Below are positions 1-8,039 of a stretch of 64,000 bases of DNA, one piece after another; the first letter of the stretch is position 1, and each line of letters opens with the position of its first letter. The translations under genes were made by a program, and so were the position numbers. Under the pieces are notes generated by a model. It was not told the origin of the DNA. It did not search any database and was given only the letters and a program-made list of their open reading frames with translations. The DNA is from Pedobacter roseus (GTDB lineage: Bacteria > Bacteroidota > Bacteroidia > Sphingobacteriales > Sphingobacteriaceae), in contig NZ_CP060723.1 in assembly GCF_014395225.1 (NCBI RefSeq), positions 4,774,001-4,838,000 of the forward strand, written 5' to 3'.

Positions 1-558
1 GCGGATCACTGCCGAATGAACCTTTGGCGGCGGATTAAACGTTCCTGGTTTAACGGTAAACAGGTATTCTATTTTATAATAAGCCTGCAAGAACACACTT
101 AAAATACCATATTCTTTATTTCCAGCGGGTGCGGCACAACGTTGCGCCACTTCTTTCTGGAACATACCCACCATTTCTACCACTTTGTTGCGGTTATCTA
201 AAATCTTAAATAAAATCTGCGAAGATATATTGTATGGAAAATTACCAATGATGGCAAATTTGTCAGGAAAAATATCATCAAAATTGAGTTTCAAAAAATC
301 ACCGTTAATCAGGCGGTCGCCAAGCTCAGGATATTTTTCATTCAAAAAATGGAAGGACTCGGTATCGATATCAATCAGATAAGTTTCCAGGTCTTTACGT
401 TGCAACAAAAAGTCAGATAAAATTCCCATCCCTGGTCCTACCTCTAAAACCTGCTTGTATTTATCGGTATTAACCAAAGCCTCTACAATGCGGTTGGCAA
501 TGCCTTTATCGGTTAAAAAATGCTGACCTAAATGTTTTTTTGCTTTTACTAAACTCAT
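1..558 (-). CDS. rsmA: 16S rRNA dimethyladenosine transferase RsmA/KsgA (3' part outside window)
   Basis: The product transfers methyl groups from S-adenosylmethionine to two adjacent adenines near the 3' end of 16S rRNA during small-subunit assembly. The visible 186 N-terminal residues begin MSLVKAKKHLGQHFLTDK, the usual family start. They contain the SAM-binding loop LEVGPGMGILSDFL near residue 40 and a GNFPYNISSQI motif matching the N-x-P-Y catalytic loop of N6-adenine methyltransferases. The stop lies beyond base 1, so the C-terminal domain cannot be judged. The start is the CAT at 556-558 on the plus strand. It is divergent from pdxA across a 194-bp gap. Identification is firm. Confidence 0.95.
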   Translation of the reverse strand, partial: MSLVKAKKHLGQHFLTDKGIANRIVEALVNTDKYKQVLEVGPGMGILSDFLLQRKDLETYLIDIDTESFHFLNEKYPELGDRLINGDFLKLNFDDIFPDKFAIIGNFPYNISSQILFKILDNRNKVVEMVGMFQKEVAQRCAAPAGNKEYGILSVFLQAYYKIEYLFTVKPGTFNPPPKVHSAVIR

Positions 559-574
559 CTTTACGCTTTATTTT

Positions 575-661
575 GCCACGGAGGCACAGAAACCACAGAA
601 AAACTTTGTAAAAAATGGGGAAACCATAATCCCTTCTCCGTGCAAACCGTGTTTCCGTGGC
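575..661. repeat. Palindromic intergenic element of the CCACRGAG type
   Basis: The arms GCCACGGA (575-582) and TCCGTGGC (654-661) are exact reverse complements. Between them lie CCACAGA-like words. Similar ACCACAGAG / CACAGAG wording recurs around 19948-20042, 20444-20474 and 40968-41010. It lies between the divergent rsmA and pdxA starts. Its function is unknown. Confidence 0.5.
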
Positions 662-752
662 TACTCTATTTTGTACAAAATAACTAATTTTTATCCGGTA
701 AGCGCCTGTTTAAACGAAAATCAGTAATTTGCGCTAAAATTTTCCAGTAATT

Positions 753-1832
753 ATGAGCGATAAACTTAAAATTGGCATCAGTATAGGCGACGTAAACGGC
801 ATAGGTTTAGAGGTAATTATTAAAACATTATCCAATCCAGCTATTTTAAATTATTGTACACCAATTGTTTATGGCCATACTAAGGTTTCATCTTTTCACA
901 GAAAGGCAAACAATCTGGGCGATTTCAGTTTTAACGTCATCAATCAAGCCAATCAGGCGCAGCCTAAAAAGGCAAACATGATTAATTGCTGGGAAGAAGA
1001 TGTAAAAATCGAATTGGGTCAGGTTACTCCAACAGGTGGAAAATATGCGCTTTTATCGTTAGAGCGTGCAACTGCCGACCTGGTAAACGGCGATATCGAT
1101 GCTTTGGTTACTGCTCCGATCAATAAACATAACATTCAATCAGAAACTTTTGCTTTTCCTGGACATACTGAATACCTACAGGAAAAAAGCGGAAGTAAAG
1201 ATGTATTGATGTTTTTAATCAGCGAAAATTTACGCGTGGGTGTAGTTACCGGTCATATCCCTGTAAAGGATGTTCCAACCTCAATTACAAAAGATAAAAT
1301 CATCAGTAAACTAAAGCTAATTAACGAAAGTCTGAAAAAAGATTTCTGGATCGAAAAGCCGAAAATTGCTGTTTTGGGTTTAAACCCACATGCAAGCGAT
1401 AACGGATTATTAGGTACCGAAGAAGCTGAAATCATTACCCCTGCCATTCAGGAAGCTTACGATAAAGGCATTGTTTGTTTTGGCCCTTACCCTGCCGATG
1501 GCTTTTTCGGCAATGGCAGTTACAAACAGTTCGATGCGGTTTTGGCCATGTACCACGACCAGGGTTTAATTCCTTTTAAAACTTTGGCTTTCCATAACGG
1601 CGTAAATTACACTGCTGGCTTAAACTTTGTACGTACATCGCCCGATCATGGTACCGGTTACGATATTGCAGGGAAAGATCTGGCAGATTCTACTTCTTTT
1701 ACCGAAGCGCTATTTTCGGCCATCCATATTGTAAAAAACCGCAGAGAACAAGAAGAAATGTTAGCAAACCAGTTACGTTCGGGCGGTAAAGTTGTGGAGA
1801 CACAGTTCGATATTAAAGATGATGCTTCTTAA
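753..1832 (+). CDS. pdxA: 4-hydroxythreonine-4-phosphate dehydrogenase PdxA
   Basis: The enzyme oxidises 4-phosphohydroxy-L-threonine with NAD(P)+ in the DXP-dependent pyridoxal 5'-phosphate pathway. The 359-residue protein is slightly longer than the roughly 330 residues of the E. coli enzyme. It starts with the family signature KIGISIGDVNGIGLEV. It contains TAPINKHNI and PGHTEYL near residue 130, the metal-binding histidine segment MYHDQGLIPFKTL near residue 270, and TSPDHGTGYDIAGK near residue 300. It stands alone: the next plus-strand gene begins nearly 300 bp later, after repeat-rich DNA. Identification is strong. Confidence 0.95.
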   Translation: MSDKLKIGISIGDVNGIGLEVIIKTLSNPAILNYCTPIVYGHTKVSSFHRKANNLGDFSFNVINQANQAQPKKANMINCWEEDVKIELGQVTPTGGKYALLSLERATADLVNGDIDALVTAPINKHNIQSETFAFPGHTEYLQEKSGSKDVLMFLISENLRVGVVTGHIPVKDVPTSITKDKIISKLKLINESLKKDFWIEKPKIAVLGLNPHASDNGLLGTEEAEIITPAIQEAYDKGIVCFGPYPADGFFGNGSYKQFDAVLAMYHDQGLIPFKTLAFHNGVNYTAGLNFVRTSPDHGTGYDIAGKDLADSTSFTEALFSAIHIVKNRREQEEMLANQLRSGGKVVETQFDIKDDAS

Positions 1833-1868
1833 GAGGTAGAAGGCTGAGGGTAGAAAGGTGGAAGGTTT
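1833..1868. repeat. Degenerate 7-nt-period tract (GGNNGAR type)
   Basis: Starting at the pdxA stop, GG dinucleotides fall at 1835, 1842, 1849, 1857 and 1864, a spacing of 7 or 8 with variable bases between. It belongs to the heptad-phased family seen at many gene ends in this window. Confidence 0.55.
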
Positions 1869-1916
1869 TTAGAGCAGAAAGACCAAAGCAGATAAGCGAT
1901 AGACTTAACACTCTTA

Positions 1917-1952
1917 GCCTCTGACTTCGGACACCCGACCTCAGACTTTCTA
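1917..1952. repeat. Degenerate 7-nt-period tract (GACNNNN type)
   Basis: GA dinucleotides occur at 1923, 1930, 1937 and 1944 with exact 7-nt spacing and varying bases between. This is a second tract in the pdxA-MFS gap, which otherwise shows no gene. Confidence 0.55.
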
Positions 1953-2030
1953 AAACTCAGAGTACTAAGATGGCCTAGGTGGTCGTTTTTTTTTGCAAAG
2001 CAAGGCTTGTTTTTCATCGGTTCTGAAAGC

Positions 2031-2086
2031 CCTGCTTTCCCTACAAGCCCAATGAAGAATTGGGGCTTTTCGTCCAATCAGGTTTA
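2031..2086. repeat. Dispersed stem-loop repeat, copy 1
   Basis: It starts CCTGCT, contains an imperfect hairpin with arms AAGCCC-AAT and ATT-GGGGCTT, and ends ATCAGGTTTA. The same order (CCTGCT, a hairpin with a GAA-type loop, GCTTT, ATCAGGTTTA) recurs at 40835-40894, with the stem sequence changed but pairing kept. Confidence 0.5.
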
Positions 2087-2116
2087 TTTTAGTTAAAATT
2101 GTGCACTAAATTAAAA

Positions 2117-3298
2117 ATGAATAGCACTAAAGCAACTAATCATATTCTCCTAACAATCGTTATTGCGCAGTTTCTCTGCACTTCTTTATGGTTTGCAGGC
2201 AATGCCGTACTACCCGATATTGTTAAAAACTTCCCAACCGAAACTAACCTTTTGGCCAACCTCACCAGCATGGTGCAATTCGGTTTTATAAGCGGAACTT
2301 TAGTATTCGCTTTTTTTGCCATTTCAGATATTTTTTCACCCTCAAAAGTGTTCTTTATCTGTGGAATTGCAGCTGCATTGTTTAACCTGGGCATCTGCCT
2401 CGAATTATCCGATGTGCATTTATTATTGCTTTTCCGTTTTTTAACTGGTTTTATGCTGGCAGGTATTTATCCAGTTGGGATGAAAATTGCGTCCGATTAC
2501 TTTAAAGAAGGTCTCGGTAAATCGCTGGGCTTTTTAGTAGGTGCGCTGGTATTGGGTACAGCTTTTCCACACCTGTTAAAAACATTTACGGCAAGTTTTT
2601 CCTGGCAATATGTCATTTTTGGCACCTCTGCTTTATCATTAACTGGCGCGCTTGCCATATTACTATTGGTGCCGAATGGCCCGTTTAGAACAGCCGGACA
2701 GCAATTTAATTTCCGATCCTGCTTTGATGGTTTTAAAAACCCCGGCTTTCGATCCGCTGCTTTCGGTTATTTTGGCCACATGTGGGAGCTTTATACTTTT
2801 TGGGCCTTTTTACCAGGCATGTTAATGCTTTTTAATAGTAAAAATCCTGCTTCAGCATTAAACATTCCATTGTTTTCCTTTTTAGTAATTGCCTCAGGTG
2901 GTTTATCCTGCATGATCGGCGGTTTATTATCACAAAAGTTTGGTGCAAAGCGGATCGCTACTATTGCGCTGGCAACTTCTGGTTTATGTTGCCTGCTCTC
3001 TCCTGTTTTCCTCTTCAACGGGTCAGTTTACCTTTTCCTCATCTTTTTATTCTGCTGGGGTTTATCCGGTACAGCCGATTCGCCACTTTTTTCTTCCTTA
3101 ATTGCCAAAAATGCACCAGAAAGTTTGCGGGGAACTTCGCTAACATTAGTAAACTGCATTGGTTTTGCCATCACGATTATCAGTATCCAAGTGGTCAGTT
3201 TATTATCAAAACAGCTCAATCTTCAATATCTTTATATGGTTTTAGCAATCGGGCCTATATTGGGACTATGGGCTTTGATCAGCAAAAAAACAGATTAG
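2117..3298 (+). CDS. MFS-family transporter
   Basis: A 393-residue integral membrane protein with about twelve hydrophobic segments, the size and pattern of a major facilitator. The first helix region carries SLWFAGNAVLPDIVKNFP. The loop between helices 2 and 3 (FAISDIFSPSKVFF) sits where the MFS G-x-x-x-D-R/K loop occurs. The central part FRSCFDGFKNPGFRSAAFGY is the cytoplasmic linker between the two six-helix halves. An upstream in-frame TTG at 2099 would add six residues, but the ATG at 2117 has an A-rich leader and is preferred. The substrate cannot be told from sequence. The gene is monocistronic. Confidence 0.85.
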   Translation: MNSTKATNHILLTIVIAQFLCTSLWFAGNAVLPDIVKNFPTETNLLANLTSMVQFGFISGTLVFAFFAISDIFSPSKVFFICGIAAALFNLGICLELSDVHLLLLFRFLTGFMLAGIYPVGMKIASDYFKEGLGKSLGFLVGALVLGTAFPHLLKTFTASFSWQYVIFGTSALSLTGALAILLLVPNGPFRTAGQQFNFRSCFDGFKNPGFRSAAFGYFGHMWELYTFWAFLPGMLMLFNSKNPASALNIPLFSFLVIASGGLSCMIGGLLSQKFGAKRIATIALATSGLCCLLSPVFLFNGSVYLFLIFLFCWGLSGTADSPLFSSLIAKNAPESLRGTSLTLVNCIGFAITIISIQVVSLLSKQLNLQYLYMVLAIGPILGLWALISKKTD

Positions 3299-3433
3299 AG
3301 CTGATTTCCAAAATCTCTTATATTGCAGGAAATTTGAGCCAAAACCTAAATCTTGGGACTTGACATTCACTTAATCACAGGGCCAACGGCGCTAGTACCG
3401 TATGGTTTAATTACAGATAAACAAAATTAAAAG

Positions 3434-4276
3434 ATGGAAAATAAATTATCCCCCATTATAAAACCCGAAGAATTAACCTGGTTAAACCAGGATGATGAAA
3501 TCGTAATCATCGATGCCAGTGCCGGATCAAAAGCCAGATACGATGAACAACATTTGGCCGGAGCCCTTTTTGCAGACGTGAATGAAGATTTAGCCAATAT
3601 TGGCGATTTTGCTGTAGGTGGACGTCACCCTCTACCAACTTCTGAACAGTTTTCTGCCGTATTACAAAAACTCGGGATTACCAAACATAGTCATGTTATT
3701 GTGTACGATGATAAAAATGGCGGTAACGCAGCAGCAAGGCTATGGTGGATGTTAAAGGCTATTGGTCATGAAAAAGTACAGGTAATTGATGGAGGGTTCC
3801 AGGCAGCTATAAAAGCTGGTTTTCCAACAACTGATAAAGTAGAAATTCCCAAATCGGTTGAACCATACGAGGTGAAAGCATGGGCTTTGCCATTATCTGA
3901 CATAAACGAAGTAGAAAAAGTGGCGAAAACCGATGATTATATTGTAATCGACGTGCGCGACGCCAACCGTTTCGCCGGTTTAACCGAGCCTATTGATTTA
4001 ATTGCAGGGCATATCCCTGGAGCGGCCAATATTCCTTACACCGAAAATTTAGATGCTTCTGGCGCTTTCCTGGCACCCGAAATATTGAAAGAAAAATATG
4101 CAGAAGCCCTGGCACATGTTAAACCAGAAAATGCAATTGTACATTGCGGTTCGGGCATTACGGCTTGCCATACCTTATTGGCTATGGATTATGCAGGCTT
4201 GCCTATTCCAAAACTCTACGTAGGCTCATGGAGCGAATGGAGCAGAAATAATAAAGAAATGGTATTGGCCAGCTAA
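3434..4276 (+). CDS. sseA: Thiosulfate/3-mercaptopyruvate sulfurtransferase (tandem rhodanese)
   Basis: The 280-residue protein has two rhodanese domains, about residues 10-125 (catalytically dead, as is usual) and 160-275. The catalytic cysteine is Cys238 in VHCGSGITACHT. The loop CGSGITA resembles the CGSGVTA of mercaptopyruvate sulfurtransferases rather than the CRKGVTA of thiosulfate-preferring enzymes, so 3-mercaptopyruvate is the likelier donor. That is an inference from the family. It starts at an ATG after A-rich DNA and is followed by a perfect hairpin at 4288-4316. No signal peptide is visible, so a cytoplasmic location is expected. Confidence 0.88.
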   Translation: MENKLSPIIKPEELTWLNQDDEIVIIDASAGSKARYDEQHLAGALFADVNEDLANIGDFAVGGRHPLPTSEQFSAVLQKLGITKHSHVIVYDDKNGGNAAARLWWMLKAIGHEKVQVIDGGFQAAIKAGFPTTDKVEIPKSVEPYEVKAWALPLSDINEVEKVAKTDDYIVIDVRDANRFAGLTEPIDLIAGHIPGAANIPYTENLDASGAFLAPEILKEKYAEALAHVKPENAIVHCGSGITACHTLLAMDYAGLPIPKLYVGSWSEWSRNNKEMVLAS

Positions 4277-4287
4277 CCATTCTGCAA

Positions 4288-4316
4288 ACCTCGCAGGTTT
4301 TGAAAACCTGCGAGGT
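4288..4316. repeat. Perfect 14-bp inverted repeat (CCTCGCAGG hairpin)
   Basis: The left arm 4288-4301 (ACCTCGCAGGTTTT) and right arm 4303-4316 (AAAACCTGCGAGGT) are exact complements around one base. A degraded copy of the right arm follows near 4343. No T-run follows, so it is more likely a dispersed palindromic repeat than a standard terminator. Confidence 0.6.
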
Positions 4317-4406
4317 CTCAATACTATTTCAGCAAACAATCTGAAAACCTGCTGAGTTAACGCCAACAATTTTTAAAAAACATTTTTAATCTAATTTTTT
4401 TATCCC

Positions 4407-4414
4407 TACATTTG
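4407..4414 (+). promoter_or_regulatory. Promoter -7 element for the DUF177-rpmF-plsX-fabH group
   Basis: TACATTTG fits the Bacteroidota -7 consensus TAnnTTTG. The -33 region is only a T-run. It lies 22 bases upstream of the first start codon, giving a short leader. Confidence 0.5.
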
Positions 4415-4436
4415 CAGGCTAAAATTTTACAGTACT

Positions 4437-4967
4437 TTGAACCCACTAAAACAATTTTCATTACCGTTTACCGGATTAAAATTGGGAACTCATCAGTTTG
4501 ATTATGAGCTTGATGACGCCTTTTTTAATGCATTTGAGTACTCGCTAATAAAAAGTGGAAATTTAAAAGTAGACCTGGAACTTGAGAAACAAGAGACCAT
4601 GATGCTTCTAAAATTCAAAATTATTGGTACGGTAAATTTAGATTGCGATAAATGTTTATCTGAGTTTTCATTACCGGTAAATCTTTACGAACGCCAGATC
4701 GTAAAGTTTGCAGAAGCCGAAATGGAAAGCGATGATGAAGAAATTATCTCTTTAAGCCGTAAAGAAACCGAGATTGATATATCGGGCCCTTTATACGAAA
4801 TGATTAACGTAGCGGTACCTTATATCAAAAACTGCGAGCAGGCAGGTAAAGATTGCGATCAGGAAATGATTGACCGCTTAAATCAGTTATCTATCCAAAA
4901 GCAGGCTGAAGAAAATGAACAAACAAGCGACCCACGTTGGGAAGCCCTTAATAAGTTAAAAAAATAA
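4437..4967 (+). CDS. DUF177/YceD family protein
   Basis: A 176-residue protein of the YceD/DUF177 family, which almost always sits directly upstream of rpmF, as here (15 bp). The paired cysteines of the family are present in LDCDKCLSEF (about residues 66-75) and NCEQAGKDCDQ (about 130-140). Plant and bacterial relatives have been linked to 23S rRNA processing or accumulation; the exact activity is unclear. The start is taken as TTG at 4437, giving MNPLKQFSLPFTGLKLG. No ATG is available upstream in frame near the promoter. Confidence 0.82.
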   Translation: MNPLKQFSLPFTGLKLGTHQFDYELDDAFFNAFEYSLIKSGNLKVDLELEKQETMMLLKFKIIGTVNLDCDKCLSEFSLPVNLYERQIVKFAEAEMESDDEEIISLSRKETEIDISGPLYEMINVAVPYIKNCEQAGKDCDQEMIDRLNQLSIQKQAEENEQTSDPRWEALNKLKK

Positions 4968-4982
4968 TTAGATTATACAGCA

Positions 4983-5174
4983 ATGGCACATCCAAAACGG
5001 AAGATCTCGAAACAGAGAAAAAATAAAAGAAGAACGCACTATAAAGCTGTTACTCCTTCTTTAGCAACATGCTCGGCAACAGGTGCTATCCACGTACCTC
5101 ACCGTGCTTACAACGTTGATGGTAACTTATACTACAACGGTAAACTGGTTATCGAAAATACTCAGATAGGGTAA
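4983..5174 (+). CDS. rpmF: 50S ribosomal protein bL32
   Basis: A 63-residue basic protein with the bL32 N-terminus AHPKRKISKQRKNKRRTH. The zinc ribbon of some bL32 proteins (four cysteines) is absent: only one cysteine remains, in TCSATGAIHVPHRAY, so this is a zinc-independent form. The gene follows the DUF177 gene by 15 bp and precedes plsX, the conserved order linking translation and phospholipid synthesis. Confidence 0.96.
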   Translation: MAHPKRKISKQRKNKRRTHYKAVTPSLATCSATGAIHVPHRAYNVDGNLYYNGKLVIENTQIG

Positions 5175-5189
5175 TTTTCTTAAAAAATT

Positions 5190-5264
5190 GTTTGTGTTTT
5201 CAGCGGCTTTAGTCATACCTTAGTCAACTGAAAAATTCAGGATTACACCTGACTTAACACAAAC
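5190..5264 (+). terminator. Structured rpmF-plsX spacer: branched hairpin ending in a T-run
   Basis: GTTTGTGTT (5190-5198) pairs with AACACAAAC (5256-5264). Inside are two more stems, TTCAG/CTGAA (5199-5203 with 5228-5232) and TCAGG/CCTGA (5237-5241 with 5248-5252), giving a possible three-way junction. AGATTTTTT follows directly. It could act as a partial terminator or attenuator between rpmF and plsX. Confidence 0.45.
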
Positions 5265-5275
5265 AGATTTTTTCT

Positions 5276-6214
5276 ATGAAAATAGGCCTCGACATAATGG
5301 GCGGAGACTATGCTCCCAAAGCAATTGTTTTGGGAGCAATAGCTGCTCATCAATCGCTTAACGCTGGAGAGCATTTAGTTCTTATTGGCGATACCGAACA
5401 GATTAAACCGATCCTTGCAGAAGAAGGTTTTAATCCAGATCATTTTGAATACGTTCATACTGATGAAGTAATTGGTATGGGCGAACATCCCACCAAAGCA
5501 ATCGTTCAGAAACCGAATTCGAGCATAGCAGTTGGTTTTAACCTTTTAAAAGAAGGTAAACTCGACTCTTTTGCAAGTGCAGGTAACTCTGGAGCCATGT
5601 TGGTTGGCGCTGTATTTAGCGTTAAAACCATCCCGGGCATCATTCGCCCTTGTTTATGTACAATTCTTCCAAAAATTAAAGGCGGTACCGGCTTACTGTT
5701 AGATGTAGGTGCAAATGCCGACTGTAAACCTGATATTTTATTACAATTTGGCGTTTTGGGCAGTTTATATGCAGAAAATCTTTTGCAGATCAACGATCCT
5801 AAAGTAGCCTTAATGAACATTGGTGAAGAAGATGAAAAAGGAAACATGCTTAGCATGGCCACTTTTCCGTTAATGAAAGAAACCGATCTGTTCAATTTTG
5901 TAGGTAATGTTGAAGGAAGGGATTTGTTTAATGACAAAGCGGATGTAATTGTTTGCGATGGCTTTACCGGAAATGTAATGCTTAAATTAGCAGAATCATT
6001 TTACGTACTTACCATTAAAAAAGGACTTAAAGATGAGTTCTTTGATCGTTTTAATTATGAACAGTACGGTGGAAGTCCGGTTTTAGGTGTTAACGCTCCA
6101 GTTGTTATCGGACACGGAATTTCTAGTCCGCTAGCTGTTAAAAATATGGTTCTCCAATCCAGGGAAATGATTACCACCGGGTTGGTAGAAAAAATTAGAA
6201 TGGCATTTAAATAA
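5276..6214 (+). CDS. plsX: Phosphate acyltransferase PlsX
   Basis: PlsX converts acyl-ACP to acyl-phosphate, the first step of the PlsX/PlsY route to phosphatidic acid, at the cytoplasmic membrane surface. The 312-residue length is typical. The N-terminus KIGLDIMGGDYAPKAIVLG is the family signature. The segments SAGNSGAMLVGAVF near residue 100 and CDGFTGNVMLKLAES near residue 225 are also conserved. It is followed 18 bp later by fabH, the usual pairing. Confidence 0.96.
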   Translation: MKIGLDIMGGDYAPKAIVLGAIAAHQSLNAGEHLVLIGDTEQIKPILAEEGFNPDHFEYVHTDEVIGMGEHPTKAIVQKPNSSIAVGFNLLKEGKLDSFASAGNSGAMLVGAVFSVKTIPGIIRPCLCTILPKIKGGTGLLLDVGANADCKPDILLQFGVLGSLYAENLLQINDPKVALMNIGEEDEKGNMLSMATFPLMKETDLFNFVGNVEGRDLFNDKADVIVCDGFTGNVMLKLAESFYVLTIKKGLKDEFFDRFNYEQYGGSPVLGVNAPVVIGHGISSPLAVKNMVLQSREMITTGLVEKIRMAFK

Positions 6215-6232
6215 TTTATTAAAATTCTTAAA

Positions 6233-7231
6233 ATGAGTAAAATTCACGCTGCTATTACAGCAGTAAATGGTTACGTTCCCGACTATGTGCTTACAAACGC
6301 AGAGTTAGAAACCATTGTTGACACTTCGGATGAATGGATTACCAGCAGAACGGGAATTAAAGAGCGTAGAATTTTAAAGGGAGAAGGTTTAGGTACTTCC
6401 GATATGGCAGTTCATGCCGTAAACGGTTTACTTAAAAAGAGGGGAATTGATGCAAGTGAAATTGAACTGATTATCTTTTGCACCACTACTCCCGATTTTA
6501 CTTTCCCTGCTACAGCAAATGTTTTAGCTGATAAAATTGGAGCTAAAAATGCATGGGGTTACGACTTACAAGCCGCTTGTTCGGGCTTTATTTTCGGTCT
6601 TGCTACTGGTGCATCATTCATCGAATCAGGTAGACATAAAAAAGTTTTAGTAGTTGGCGGCGATAAAATGTCGTCAATCATCAATTACGAAGACCGTACC
6701 ACCTGTATTATCTTTGGCGATGGCTGTGGCTGTGCTTTATTAGAACCAAATGAAGAAGGTTTGGGTATCCAGGATTCGATATTAAGAACTGATGGTTCGG
6801 GTAGAGATTTCTTAGGGATGAAAGCCGGTGGTTCTGTTAAACCTGCTACACACGAAACGATTGATGCAAGAGAGCATTTTGCACATCAGGAAGGCCCAAC
6901 AGTATTTAAATTTGCCGTAACCAATATGGCTGATGTAGCTGCCGAAATTATGGAACGCAACAGCTTAACTGCTGATGATGTTGCCTGGTTAGTGCCTCAC
7001 CAAGCCAATAAACGCATTATCGATGCTACTGCAAACCGCATGGGGGTTGCTACTGATAAGGTAATGATCAATATCGAACGTTATGGCAATACAACTAACG
7101 GAACCATTCCATTATGTTTATGGGAATGGGAAAGCAGACTGAAAAAAGGCGATAACATCGTTTTAGCTGCTTTCGGTGGCGGTTTTACCTGGGGCTCAAT
7201 ATACCTTAAATGGGCATACGACACAAAATAG
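6233..7231 (+). CDS. fabH: 3-oxoacyl-ACP synthase III (KAS III, FabH)
   Basis: FabH condenses acyl-CoA with malonyl-ACP to start fatty-acid synthesis. The 332-residue protein keeps the Cys-His-Asn triad: Cys116 in LQAACSGFIFGL, His256 in VPHQANKRI and Asn286 in RYGNTTNGTIPL. The N-terminal TSDEWITSRTGIKERR and the C-terminal AAFGGGFTWGSIYLKW are family hallmarks. It is co-oriented with plsX and accB-accC. The biotin carboxylase subunits supply malonyl-CoA, so the block is a functional unit for chain initiation. Confidence 0.96.
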   Translation: MSKIHAAITAVNGYVPDYVLTNAELETIVDTSDEWITSRTGIKERRILKGEGLGTSDMAVHAVNGLLKKRGIDASEIELIIFCTTTPDFTFPATANVLADKIGAKNAWGYDLQAACSGFIFGLATGASFIESGRHKKVLVVGGDKMSSIINYEDRTTCIIFGDGCGCALLEPNEEGLGIQDSILRTDGSGRDFLGMKAGGSVKPATHETIDAREHFAHQEGPTVFKFAVTNMADVAAEIMERNSLTADDVAWLVPHQANKRIIDATANRMGVATDKVMINIERYGNTTNGTIPLCLWEWESRLKKGDNIVLAAFGGGFTWGSIYLKWAYDTK

Positions 7232-7260
7232 TCAGAAGTCTTTAGTCCGGAGTCCGAAGT
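7231..7260. repeat. Degenerate 7-nt-period tract (TCNNNAG type)
   Basis: Directly after the fabH stop, AGTC words recur with G at 7231, 7238, 7245, 7252 and 7259, exactly 7 apart. The bases between vary. Confidence 0.6.
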
Positions 7261-7350
7261 AAAGGTACCGCCCGGATAAAAAAATAAAACAAAAAAAGTA
7301 TAACTTAGTTAATTCAATAAACACTATTTTTTACATAACTAGCCTAAAAA

Positions 7351-7827
7351 ATGGATATCAAACAAATACAGGAACTGATTAAATTTGTTTCTCGTTCTGG
7401 AGTAAATGAAGTTGCTATTGAGCAGGAAAACTTCAAAATCACGATCAAAACAAACCAAGCACCAACAGTTGTGCATGCTACCTTACCACAGGCTCCGCTT
7501 GTACAGGCTGCTGCACCAGTTGCCACAGCTCCTACTGCTCCGGTTGCAGCAACACCTGCTATACCTGCCGCAGAAGACACTTCGAAATACCTAACCGTTA
7601 AATCACCAATGATCGGTACTTTCTACCGCTCAGCTAGTCCGGATAAACCAATGTTTGTAAATGTTGGCGACGAGATCAGCGCAGGTAAAGTAGTTTGTAT
7701 TATTGAAGCAATGAAACTTTTCAACGAAATCGAAAGTGAAGTTTCTGGCCGTATCGTTAAAATCCTGGTTGATAATGCATCACCAGTAGAATACGATCAA
7801 CCGTTATTTTTAGTAGAACCTATTTAG
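7351..7827 (+). CDS. accB: Acetyl-CoA carboxylase biotin carboxyl carrier protein
   Basis: AccB carries biotin for acetyl-CoA carboxylase. The 158-residue protein has an N-terminal helix-rich part, an Ala/Pro/Thr-rich flexible linker (about residues 40-75) and a C-terminal biotinyl domain. The biotinylated residue is Lys122 in IIEAMKLFNEIE. The domain starts at KSPMIGTFYR and ends PLFLVEPI. accC follows after 212 bp containing a GNRA-capped hairpin. The start is the ATG at 7351. Confidence 0.95.
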   Translation: MDIKQIQELIKFVSRSGVNEVAIEQENFKITIKTNQAPTVVHATLPQAPLVQAAAPVATAPTAPVAATPAIPAAEDTSKYLTVKSPMIGTFYRSASPDKPMFVNVGDEISAGKVVCIIEAMKLFNEIESEVSGRIVKILVDNASPVEYDQPLFLVEPI

Positions 7828-7923
7828 AAGCTGATTTCACAGATTTTTGATAATACTTACGCCTCGGTCTGTGTCCTCACTGACCGTTGTACCGTAAAAT
7901 TATGGTAATCTGAAAAAATATAA

Positions 7924-7947
7924 ATGGTTCGTGGCGACACGAACCAT
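7924..7947. repeat. Perfect 10-bp hairpin with a GCGA tetraloop
   Basis: ATGGTTCGTG (7924-7933) and CACGAACCAT (7938-7947) pair exactly around GCGA, a GNRA loop. It lies in the accB-accC spacer without a following T-run. It may be a dispersed palindromic repeat or an RNA stability/processing element between the two subunits. Confidence 0.5.
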
Positions 7948-8039
7948 GGCATTTAATTTAAAATTTGATTGTATCGGTTTACATTACGCTAAATGATCAG
8001 TGTAATCATATCATCGGTGCAATCATCAATTAAAAAATT

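Noticed and set aside
1829..2077. 82-codon minus-strand frame after pdxA
   Set aside because: It runs through heptad tracts and a stem-loop repeat; the protein shows no family features.
2986..3363. 125-codon plus-strand frame overlapping the MFS gene
   Set aside because: It is out of frame within a clear transporter gene and has no recognisable features.
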